Assembly: GCA_963971575.1 (NCBI GenBank)
Contig: OZ020625.1
Coordinates: forward strand, 26,623,253 to 26,687,252
Direction: 5' to 3'
DNA length: 64,000 bases
Source of the DNA: Liopterus haemorrhoidalis
Lineage: Eukaryota > Arthropoda > Insecta > Coleoptera > Dytiscidae
Below the pieces are notes generated by a model. It was not told the origin of the DNA and ran no database searches. It was given only the letters and a program-made list of their open reading frames with translations. The translations under genes were made by a program, and so were the position numbers. Positions 22,684 to 35,000 of the stretch are shown piece after piece (the first letter of the stretch is position 1; the number at the start of each line of letters is the position of its first letter).

Positions 22684-23632
22684 TTTTGTAGTAAATTGCT
22701 ACAGTTAAGTAGCAAATTTTAAATAAAAACAATTCAGAAACACACCATGCGGTATGACATGTAACGCCACCAAACCACAGCGACGTAAACTAATTTTTTT
22801 GTTGGCGTGGAAACGAACGCACTCTATTATTATACATAGATAAATAAATAAAATTTGTTTTAATTAATTGTGTAAATGAAGGAAGCATTTTAGTGAAATA
22901 AACTCATCTGAGTGTGTATCAAAATATATAATTATAAAATATAACATTTAACGGTACGTGTTATTAATATTTCAGAGTTGTTGTTTATATTGAAAATATT
23001 GTATTTTGAGTTGTGACAAGTGTAGTTTGTAGATAGAACAGTCGCATTGTTGAAGTTGAAGAAATTTTTTTTTTGAAATTGAACGCACAACCGCAAAACT
23101 GCATCTTCCGTTAGCGCCTGCGCGTGAAATGTTTGCAAATATTACATCCGGTAATAATGTGTGCTTGCCCACATTAATATAATGCATTTATTAATATTTT
23201 CCAAGTAAGTAATTTAATCAATACAATTTTTATGTTTCCTTACGTAAAATACATTCATTTTTGATGTTGTCCATAGTTTTGACTTGTGTTTAACGAAAGT
23301 TTGGGTAAAATAGGTGTGTAAAATCAACCGGCATGCATTTTGATTTCATTAATTAATTAATTGTATTCTATATTGATGTTTATTTATAATTTTTCTCATG
23401 ACTAATCATTGTTTGTATTGATAACATTTTGAAGTTATTAACAATTTTTAATTATACTTCATTGTTTATTTTTTTGACGATAACATTTTTTTTTGTCAAA
23501 TAAAATGGCGTCTAGTTATTTATTTTTCATTGTTTAATTTTTTTCAGATTACAACAGACATTAATGCAGAGTCTAAGTTAATTTTTTTTTTTTATATAAT
23601 TCTAAGTGTTAATATTTTTTAAAGAAATTAAG
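22684..23632. promoter_or_regulatory. Shared divergent promoter region of Nop56 and the FAM120A-type gene
   Basis: 949 bp between the Nop56 start codon (minus strand, 22683) and the FAM120A-type start codon (plus strand, 23633). On the plus side a non-coding first exon probably ends before GTAAGT at about 23203, and a second 5' UTR segment starts after TTTTTTCAG at 23548. That segment has a short upstream ORF, ATG-CAG-AGT-CTA-AGT-TAA at 23564-23581. No TATA box is obvious. The core promoters probably lie in 22700-22950. This is inference from the layout. Confidence 0.55.
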
Positions 23633-25744
23633 ATGGGTATACAGGATTTACAAGTATTCCTCGAGAGTAACACCGAAGGAGGTTCTGTTTCTGTCGACTT
23701 ATTACGAATTGCTAGAAACTCAGCACAGAGACAGAATCAACAAAATAATAGGAATAAGAATAGGTTTAATGTTGGAAACAAGTTGAAACTTGTTTTGGAT
23801 GCAGAATGTTGTCTCGATAGATTATATGGAGGATATTTCTCAGGTAAATAAATTTTTTTAATGATTTATTTTATGACATTTTGTTTTTATCGGTTTAAGT
23901 AATGAATATATCACTGTACACGACAGTTTTATTTCAGTTTTTATGTTTTACAATCAAGGTCATATTACTAATTATAATTAATGTACTGATATGTTTCTTT
24001 TTCTAAATCTAACAGCTTATAAAAGAATTAAAAGTGCACAATTTGTCTATCAGCTTTGTTCATTGTTTAAGTATGGCTATAACAAATTTGCATTTTTATT
24101 GTTATTTGTGAGAATCCACTGTTTATGAGTTTTTTTTTTTTTTCGTTCTTAGCCTTTTTTTAAGTGAGCCAATGGCGTGAAACCGGATAGGCGTGGCTAA
24201 ACTCTTACACCATAACACTTCATAAACGACCTTGAGCAGACACCTTTTAAAAATTTAAGTTTACTAATGTTTTTTTGCAAAAAGGACTATATGCACGTCA
24301 AATTTTCTAGGTTTTACAGTGTGATTTTTGCGCTTCCTCATTGTTTTTGGGCCCATGTATAGGGTGATCATTCGTCCCGCATTTTAACATTTTGTCCCGC
24401 ATTAAGATGCGTCCCGCATTTTAACATTTTGTCCCGCATTAGGATTTGAGAGGTGAGGACCTTTTTTTTTCTCTTCACTTGGATTTGGGAGGTGAAGACG
24501 TTTTTTTTTTTTGCTCCGTCCCGCATTGCCTTAAGAAAATGGTCACCCTACCCATGTAGAAATTCTGCTCTGGATATTTCTACTCTGCTGATAGAATGTA
24601 TTGTATACAAGTACTTTATAATGGCGGTCGGTCCTGTGGTGGCCACAGCTGATTTTTTTCTTATGCCGTTTACTTTCTATTCTTTATTTTTATCTTTAAT
24701 TTCAGATTGGGCTTGCGGTGGTCAATGGAATCGCACAGTCCAATTTCTCTCTCTCTTAATTCATGCCATCGAAACTGGTAACATTGAGCTTGCTGTGATT
24801 TTCAATGGAGCACTCGAACAACAGCGAATGTCCGAATGGATTGCTGAACAAAGCAAGCTACGTCAGCGTATTAACATGGTATTAAAACACATCAACACTA
24901 AGGGTACTCCACCACCGAAGGTCTGGTGGTGCCCACCAACCTGTCTCCGAACTGTTATCAGGATGGCTTTAAGACACCTCAACACACAAGTGGTAAGGAA
25001 TTATTTAAATTAATTATAATTATCGCGGTAATTATAATTGGTACGACTGAAAAGTACAGAACTGTCAACCAAAAATTTGACCGAAGGTAGTTTTGGATGA
25101 CAGTTCTGTACTTTTCAGTTGTACCAACACCAACTTTTTAGTTTTTATTTACAACTTAACTTTTAGTAGTTTATTAAGTTAATAAGAAGTTTATTTAGAA
25201 CATAATTAAATATAAATTTAACACAACTAAACAATATTTATAAATTGTTTTACTATAACCAAATTGTTGTCTGCCATCTGATCCTAAAAATTTTTAAGTT
25301 GGCAATGAAAAGTAACTTATTACTTGGAAGGTATAAAATATATAACTGTCTCTAATTATTTTCCTCTCTATATTCTGTAGTATCAAAAGTTGAAATGACG
25401 TCAGAGTTGGATAGTATTGAAAAAAGTATAATGTAGAATGGACTTAACACAGAAAGTTTAGGTGACGACAAGGTACTCATGGCCAGGCTGATACTTTTTC
25501 TGAGGGAATTCAATTTACTGTGTTATGTCTGAAGTCTTACATCTTACTTTAATCTGTTTTATTATTTTCTGTGATATTCGATGGTAATTTGCTGCTTTAC
25601 AGCCTCTTACCATCACCCTGCTTCTGTTCAATTTTACTGACAGACTTTTATCTTATTTATTTGTTTTTTATTTATTTTGTTTGTTTATTTGCTTTTTAGG
25701 GTTTTGTAGGTATGACCAAAAAACCCTTATACCGTCATTTTGTC

Positions 25745-25782
<38 letters not shown>

Positions 25783-28700
25783 TCGGTAAAAGTTGTAGCC
25801 AAACGGCTAAACCTAGAGAGTTGAAATTTGGCATGCTTATACAACTCTTTGACCCGCACATAGGAAAAATACTAAAATATCTAAAAAACATATCCCCCTA
25901 AAAATATAAACAAATATGTGCTCATCGAAAAAAAAAAAAAAATTTTTTTTTATAATTCTGAATAGGGTATCAAATGAAAAGCCCTTAGTACGTGGATTAA
26001 CAATCAAAATTTTATTTTTGCAAAATAAATTATTTTTATGCGATTTTTTCCAAAATTGTGCAAAAAAAATTTTGTCCCACACCCTGTAGCAGATGTTTAA
26101 ACTAAAAATCTGAAAAATTTCTAAGTTATTTACATTGGTGTGAACCGGAATAGTACAACAGGAATTTTTGATCAAATTATGTTTTCGGATAATAACGCAT
26201 TTATTGTGTTTTTAACTAAAATATGTTAAATATTTAATACGCTATATAACACAGTAGATAAGTAAGCGTCCGTAGCGTAGTGCGTTTCATCGTTGCTTTC
26301 TAATTTGCAAAAGAGTTCGATTCCTGTCAATTTTAATTTTTCTGTTTTTTTTTTTAATTATTCTGTTTAAATTCTAGTTATATTTTGGTAAATATTGCAT
26401 TTAATTTTTAAAAGCGTAAATTTAATAACCAGTGGGAAGTGTTGAAATTATAATTTAATTCTATGTTTAAATGTATACGAAATCAGAGGGCGGGGCTTAT
26501 GATTTATGCAACCAATGGAAGCCAGGCGCAATTTTCGAAATCTTAATGAACCTTGCTATATAAAAAAAATACTGCACATATTTAGAAACTTAAATAATGG
26601 TATTAGGCATTCAGATTAAAATTCATAAAAAAATATTTTGACAAAATTTGTTTTGGCATCCTAAATAATCGTCATTCGGTTATTAAATACCTGCGAAATC
26701 CTGAAATGTGTGAAAATTCACACTTCACATCAATTTTTTTTTAGATATTTTAGTATTTTTCCTGTGTGCGGGTCAAAGAATTGTATAAGCATGCCAAATT
26801 TCAACTCTCTAGGTTTAGCTGTTTACAATTTTTACCGAACAGACAGACAGATGACAGAATGACGGTATTGTCAACTGACAATAACTGAAGCGCCTCTAGT
26901 GAGATTTTGAGAAACTGACGGTTGTAGGATAGTCGAGTTTGTGACAAGCATGGGAATATGTTCTTAGAAGTGGAAAGACAGTTAAAGACCATTTTAGAGT
27001 GTGTTCCCGTGTGTTTCAATAAATATCACATGAAGATACCATTGAACTTGTCAAAAATATCCTACCAAAGTCAGCCATGATGTGAATGCAGTAGCGCCTC
27101 TATCGGTAGTGTCAGATGCCAATAGGGGTTTTTTAGTCATACCTACAAAACCCTAAAAATTCTTTAAAAAATTGTTGAAATTCTATTTTTCAAATAAACG
27201 TTATTTATTGTTTCCATAAAAACACTTGATTAGCTTGGCAGTAAATACACTTTATTGCCTGTAAAATTCCACTTTTAATGTCCATCGATAAATTTATCAC
27301 CTATTGTATTAATTTAATTTTTTCCAGATGTGTAGTATGGATGATCACCACCAGGAGGTAATAGCATACTGCCGTGAAAACCTATTCCACGGTATAATAG
27401 CAGACGATGCTGAATATGCAACCTTCGATCCACCCCGATACTTCTCCTCCGAGAATCTCAAATTAACATACAAAGGCTCTTTAGAAACTAAAGAATTTAT
27501 GGTCTGCGAAATGGCCAAGCAGCTATCATTATCCCACGAACAACTCTGCGTCTTAGCAGCCTTACTCGGAAACTATCTTCTACCCGAAAGTGAATTAATG
27601 GATGTATACCGTAAAATTGGTATTCAATTCACACCGAACAGACCAACGGCTGAACAGTTTATTAAAGCCGTAGCGGAATATGTTAAAGGATTGCCTCAAG
27701 TCGGTCAGCTTGAAGCGTTAGTAACGCAGGTTTTAGGACCGGAAGATAAGAGAACATCTGCGTTACGACAAAGTATTCAGTATTATCTTAATGGAACGGC
27801 TGAAGGATTTTTAAAGTATCGTACAGCTACCACAAGACGTCCGGACTTATTGAACAAGAAAAGAAACTCGAATAATGTTAATCATAATTTGAAGAGTGAA
27901 GAAAATGATCTTGATACTTCTGGTTTCGCATCTGAAACTACAGAACGTGAGAAACAAAGCTTGGAAGATTATAAGATGGCAACGGCTAATGCTGTCCTTT
28001 CAAGCGCACCTGATATTGTTATTGAATCTGATATGGAGAATTTGTCGATTCATTCCCAGTCTTCTTCGATGAAATCACCACATACTATTGGTAAGTTATT
28101 TCAAAAGTTTGAGTGTCATCGTTTTTTCAGAGCTTAATAATTTGACTTGGTGTTGCTTTTTTTTTTATCGTAAGTATGGCTTTAGTTTTGTGATTATCCG
28201 CCAGCAAGTACACATTTACGAATTAATTTACATTGCTTGATACGTTAAATTTTGATGTTAGTTCTAGTTACATAATTGGGGATAGGCATGATTTTTTACT
28301 TGCCCGACCTTAATATATAAGGGGCAAGTATTGTAATCGCGAAAATTTTCGATGTCGAGATTTTGACGGATGACCACGTTTCATGGTCCAGGGAATCCAA
28401 AAAACCTATTTTCGAAGTGCCGTCCGTATGTGTGTGTGTCTGTGTGTATACACGATAACTCAAAAACAGTTTAACTTAAAGAGTTCGTTCTGGTACTAAA
28501 AAATTCTCCTAATAATTGGGAAGAGCCCTATTGTTTTTTATCAAAATCCGAAACCGGAAACAGAAGTTATTAAACTTTAAAATTTAAAAAAATTCGTAAC
28601 TAGTAAACCAAGCCTTGGACAAAAAATTGTATAGGACATAATTTGATGTATTTTTGAAGATTTACCTAAATATTTTTTTAAATTTAAAAAATAATGTATT

Positions 28701-31700
28701 TTTTTTATTATTTTTTTTATGGGAGGGCAAGTCTAGCGGAGGTTTCCCTTCGCCTCTGGTTTTAAATTTTTCATTATATTCCTCTTGTTGCATATAAACA
28801 TAAAAAACAGTTTTGCATTTTTTTTTTAAATTTGAAGGCTTAAAAAAATCATAAATGTATGTAGCGCGCGAAAACCACGTGTGACGTCATACCCTACTTA
28901 AGTGTACTGCGTACAGCCTACCCAGTCTACAGTGTACAGCCTACACAGTCTGTCGTGAACTTATTTGCTTGTATAACTTTTATATATTGTGTGAAGTTAG
29001 AGTGATTTTAATTAAAATAAAGTTTAATTATATAAAAACAATTAATACATGTTTACCGAATTAAATTTTATATTAAAATATATAACCTATATTGCAGTAT
29101 TTCAATTATGCCTCTAACGTTTTGTAACTTGATGTAAACAATGTAGTAAAATTCTGACATCTAAATTACATAAATATTTACATTTTACAGAGTTGCAGCG
29201 TTTGTTTACATAAAGTTATAGAATACATAAATGGTTTACTTACAAGTCTTTTTTGACACCACGTATTTCTTCAGCACTGTAGCATTCATTATTTTTCATA
29301 TATTCAATGAGCATAAAAGCATCAATGTTGGGTAAATTATCACTCTGAGCCCTAACAAAATCTTTATCTGCCATTTTAATAATAAATGCGTGAAAAATTG
29401 TAAACTGTCAAAAAAAAAGTTAGGTTATATTGAACAACTTCTAAAAATATATTGAAAACCTATATTTTGTGTCTCTTTCTATTCCATAGAAATTGAAGTG
29501 AGCTCGAAACAATAATGGGTGCGGCCTTTCATTTTTTTTCTCATTCCAATTTACATGTGTTAAAAAGAGATGAAAATTACATATCTTTTGTCTCTTTCTA
29601 TCCCATAGAAATTGAAGTGAGCTCGAAACAATAATGGGTGTGGCCTTAACAACGATTGAACAATCCAATTTCAAACTGGCAACATTGAAAAAATGTACCA
29701 ACATTAAATAAATAAATGTACTATTATCTGTCTCATTTTGTAATACGGAACCAACAGGAAAAGTTCATTTTTTATGTTGTATATTGACAATACATTTATA
29801 ATATTATCGTAGTATTGGTTCGCAAGAATACGCCAAAGTCTGTTTACACCACAACAGTCGCCAAAGTAACCATATCTAGTTTCGTATTACAAATTGAGAC
29901 AGATTATATAATCTGTCTCAATTTGTATAAGCTGTTCACTTTTGTAAGAACACACTAGATCTGGTTATTTTGGTTACTTTTATGGTGTGTTACTGACTTT
30001 AAATGTCAATTAAAAATATTCCTTACGCTCTAAAACCGACTTTAGGTTGATAAGGTTATGGTCATTATAATTAATATATCATTTTTCATTATGACATATG
30101 TCAAATGGATCGACATTTTAAAAAAGTGACATTTTTTAATACCAACATGACATACAGCTTCAAAGGTGCAAACTATTGAAAACAAAATTCCCTCTTAGTT
30201 TGTTCTTACAAAATTGAATTGCTTATAATACGAAACTAGATCTGGTTACTTTAGTGACTGTTGTGGTGTAAATAGACTTTTGTAGAATCATGTGAACTTG
30301 TAAATCTGGCTTTTAAAAGTATGGTTAAGTTTCATCATATTGAGGTTATTACTAAATTGACATGTCAAAATTGTGATTGACATGTCAAATATTTTTAATG
30401 TATATATTAATACTTATTTCTTCCAACTTTCGATTATTACTCGTATAATAGTAAAAAAATATTACAATTATCAATGAAATATCGTGATAAAATATAAAAA
30501 ACAAAAATACATATTATATAATAATAATTTATCATTTTATTGTGCTGCCCTTAAAATCTCATTCTTATTTTGCAAAATTTAATAACATATTTAAACAAAA
30601 ATATTAATTTTTTTAATGTAAATCCCAATTTTTTCTCTGCAAATCTTTCCGAAACATGTAGTCTGTGGTAATATTTGTTTTCTTATTATTACCTCTTCCC
30701 ATGTTCGTTGGTCTTAAATTTTCTACACCTTCATTTAAATTTTTTCTTACTTCTCCTTCAGAAATCTAAAGAAATTGAAATGGGTAAATTATTTTATATT
30801 TCACAACAAAAAGGACACCAAGATTTACTGAAAAAATATCTGCCACAAGGTCTATAATTTCGCTTCTTTTTAATTTTGTTCAATTTTTTTCTAAAAGTTT
30901 TCCATAAGCGTTATATTTGTGTTTTTTTGTATATTTATCTAATTGTTGTCTCTTATGCATATTTTCTGATGTTATGTTCTTATTTTGGTTGTATAAAAAT
31001 ACTTTTCAATTAAAAAAATTAATTGACATATAATTTGATGTCAAATATGAATTGTCAAATGTTTTGAAAGGTGCCATTTCAGTACCACCCTAAGATGATA
31101 TTTTAAATAGACAACATAAAAAATGAAATTTTCCTCTTAGTTTCGTATTACAAATTGAGACAGATAATAACTGAGTTATGTATTGATGTTGATTAAAACA
31201 TATCATAACGTTGGTACTTAAATTAGCCAAGTGTGACGTCATCTCATAGTTATCGTAAACCGACTTTATGGCATCCTTCCTTCAGTCTTTCCATTCAATG
31301 GTATTAACTGTATTTGTTAATGTAACTAATAGCTTCTAATGTTTGTAACTAATAGTAATGTTGCATGTCCTTTGTAGTCTTGTATCCTGTGTGTGTCTAA
31401 ATGTAACATCTTCCATAAAACACCATTCTTGCTTAATTTGTAGCACTATTGGTGTTGGATAACTGTGAACTAACCTAACCTAACATCTTTCCAACAATGC
31501 CCTACCCTCGTAACATGACAATGGACTGGTCTTGTTTTGTAGCATGTATCGGTCAAAATTGACGGTGTAATTGAGGCGCTTAATAAAAATGTATTTTGCA
31601 CCCGATTTGGGGAATGTGAGGTTATGGTGTGGTTTACCGGTATCTTGGAAGTAAAATAACAGTTATTGCATGAGACGGATATTTCGTATGGATTATCCGT

Positions 31701-32019
31701 TATAAAATAACTAACATGCCTATATGTGTATCAGTTGTTCGATTACAATATCTGTTTTAAGTATCATTCACAGCTCATGTTTTAATAGACAACGCGTAAT
31801 TCATAGTGCATAATGTTAATGGATAATGTTAGTGGCTAAGCACAACACTTTAGTACCATTCATAGCTCATGTTTTAATAGATACATCGATCTAGCTGCCA
31901 TCTACACGCAATACAAATTACTAAACAATTTATAATAAAAATATCTTGTTATTAAATATATGTATTGTTTTTAGGGTTTTGTAGGTATGACCAAAAAACC
32001 CTTATACCGTCATTTTGTC

Positions 32020-32061
<42 letters not shown>

Positions 32062-35000
32062 TCGGTAAAAATTGTAGCCAAACTGCTAAACCTAGAGAGT
32101 TGAAATTTGGCATGCTTATACAACTCTTCAACCCGCACATAGGAAAAATACTAAAACATCTATAAAACATATCCCTCTAAAAATATAAACAAATATGTGC
32201 TCATCGAAAAAAAATATATTTTTTTAAAATTCTGAGTAGGGAATCAAATGAAAGCCCTTAGTACGTGGATTAACGATCAAAATTTTATTTTTGCAAAATA
32301 AATTATTTTGATGCGATTTTTGCCAAAATTGTGCAAAAAAATGTTTGTCCCACACCCTGTAGCCTAGATGGTTTAAACTAAAAATCTGAAAAAATTCTAA
32401 GTAATGTACATTGGTGTGAACCGGAATAGTACAACAGGAATTTTGGATCAGATTATGTTTTCGGAAAATACCGCATTTTTTGTGTTTTTAACTAAAATAT
32501 GTTAACTATTTAATACGTTGTGTAACATACCAGATCAGTAGCTCTCATGGCGTGGTTGGATTTGTCGTACGCTTAATAGTATAACTTAACTTGCAAACTA
32601 GGGTTCGAAACCTGTTGATTTTATTTTTTGTTTCTTTTTTTGCATTTTTATTTTGTTTAAATTATTTTGTTAAAATTCTAGTTATATTTTGGTAAATGTT
32701 GCATTTAATTTTTAAAAGCGTAAATTTAATAACCAGTGGAAAGTGTTGAAATTATAATTTAATTCTATGTTTGACGAAATCAAAGGGCGGGACTTATGAT
32801 GTAAGCAACCACTGGAAGCCATAGGTGCAATTTTTTAAAATCTTAATGAACTTTGCTATATAAAAAAAATACTGCATATATTTAGAAACTTAAATAATGG
32901 TATTAGGCATTCGAATTAAAATTCATAAAAAAATATTTAGACATAAAATTTGTTTTGGCATCCCAAATAATCATCGTTCAGTTACTAAATACCTGCAAAA
33001 CCCAGAAATGTGTGAAAATTCACACTTCACATCAATTTTTTTATTAATGTACTTCTAAAAAAAAAACCAAAATAATATTTATTAAGTTAATTATTAAATA
33101 AAATAACTATAATGTTTCGGAAGCTACTCACTCTAACCTAACTTTTTAATTTCACAAAAAAAAGTTAACTTTTGTTTCCACCCTGTTTCCCAGAAGTGTT
33201 GGTCTAAAAATCTGAAAAAAAATCTCAATAATGTACATTGATGGAAACCAAAATAGTTCAAAAGGAATTTTTATCAGATTAATTTTTTTATTGTTGAAAA
33301 AATACATATTTTATTTTAAAAGTTCATGTAGTATTTTAAGGAAAAGCTCTTAGTACATTATTTTCCAAATATTGTTCATTTTGACATGATTACCGCAAAA
33401 AAAAAAATGTTCCACACATATAGCTGCTTTAACTTTGGTACTAGGTACCTGAAAAACACTAAAATATATGAAAATTCACACTTCACATCAATTTTTTATT
33501 AGATTCAACACATTTACTAATTAGTACATGATAAACTGCAGCCACAAGTCTTTTTAGAATTTCCTGTATAATATATTCGTTTATTTTGAAATGTATCACT
33601 GTATACCTTCGAAATCCTGAAATATGTAAAAATTCTCACTTCACATCTATTTTTCAATATTAGTTTCAACATTTTTACTTATAATTATGTCACAAGCTGC
33701 ATCCACATGTCTTATTCGAATTTCAAGTATAATATATTCCTTCATTTTGACAGTTGTCAGTGTTTTAATGTTAGAAGTTTGAGGTATACAAACTTCTAAC
33801 ATTATGCGTTAAATATTTTCTTATGCTTATCCAATAAATTGGAGCTATGAATGCTTATACGGAATTGTGTAGAACTAACATTGTTATGCGTTAACATTAA
33901 CACTATGAATTACTTACTATCTATTAAAACATGAGCTGTGAATGATACTTTAATGAGCCTTTAATACGAACTAAATGTTAACATACACCTGGATTTCAGA
34001 ATGAATACTTATTAAATACCTATACTTATTTAGATTTCAGTTTTAAATAAATTTTTTGGAAAAGATAAGGCTGAATCGTAAATGTTATGTTTTAAAAGAA
34101 AGTGGTGACGCTCCGACCAGGTCAAATCTTATTCTAACAAGCTTGTGCTTTTTCTCTAACTAGCTGCCTGTGGTGGAATCATACGAAATTGCGAATTTAT
34201 CGGGTAGTACTAGGTCTACAAGTATGAAATGATTTTTTTTTTAAATAAAACACATTAAACTCAAAAAAACAGTAAAAGTTTCTTTATTCAATGTATGCTC
34301 CATTAGAAGTTATACATTTTTCCCATCTTTCAGGCAATTTGTGAATACCTCGCCAGTAGAACTCTTCCCCTTTCCCCGCAAACCATTCATCTAGCCATTC
34401 TTTCACATTTTCTTATGAACAAAAGTGCTGCTCGGTAAGTGCGTGACCCATCGATGCGAACAAGTGGTAATCTGAAGGGGCCAAGTCTGGTGAGTAAGCG
34501 GCATGGGGTAGCACTTCCCACATGAGTGCCTCCAATGTGTTGCAAACTGCTTTTGCCTTATGTGATGGAGCGTTATTGTGAAGAAAGATTACCTTGTGCT
34601 GTTTTCTTTCGTATTCTGGTCGTTTATGAGCAGCGAATGGTTCAATTCGATCAGTTGTTGTTGGTAGGTTGGGTATTAACTGTTTCACCAGGTTTTAACA
34701 ATTCATAATAGACCAAACCCTTTTGGTCCCACCAAGTACAGAGCATTGTCTTTTTGCCAAAGCGATTCGGTCTTGCAGTTGATGTGGATGGTGAGACTGG
34801 GTTCACCCATGATTTTTTGCGTTTGGGATTTTCAAAATAAATCCATTTTTCATCGCCAGTAATGATACGATGCAAAATAGACTTTCTTTTGTATCGTGCA
34901 AGCAAAATTTCACAAGTGTTTTTACATTTTTCCATCTGCCTCTCATTCAATGCATGTGGAACCCATCTGCCGACTTTCTGGATCTTACCCATCTCTCGTA

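Larger units (their letters stand above)
25697..27160 (+). mobile_element. Long-inverted-repeat element with a central tRNA-like sequence (copy 1)
   Basis: The left end AGGGTTTTGTAGGTATGACC is followed by a TCTG microsatellite and a block ending GACCCGCACATAGGAAAAAT. The right end (26745-27160) is the reverse complement of this whole block, interrupted by a THAP mini-element. The centre holds a tRNA-like sequence (26250-26325). Other copies lie at 31971, 44493-45938 and 49100, and a tail at 53150. No transposase is seen. Confidence 0.75.

Noticed and set aside
22932..23187. Two overlapping minus-strand frames between the divergent genes
   Set aside because: They lie over the probable 5' exon of the FAM120A-type gene, show no recognisable protein and overlap in different frames.
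26250..26325. Functional tRNA gene
   Set aside because: A and B boxes are present, but the acceptor stem does not pair and the sequence sits in a mobile repeat.
31472..31490. CCTAACCTAAC stretch as insect telomeric repeat
   Set aside because: Only two to three units, imperfect and inside an intron.
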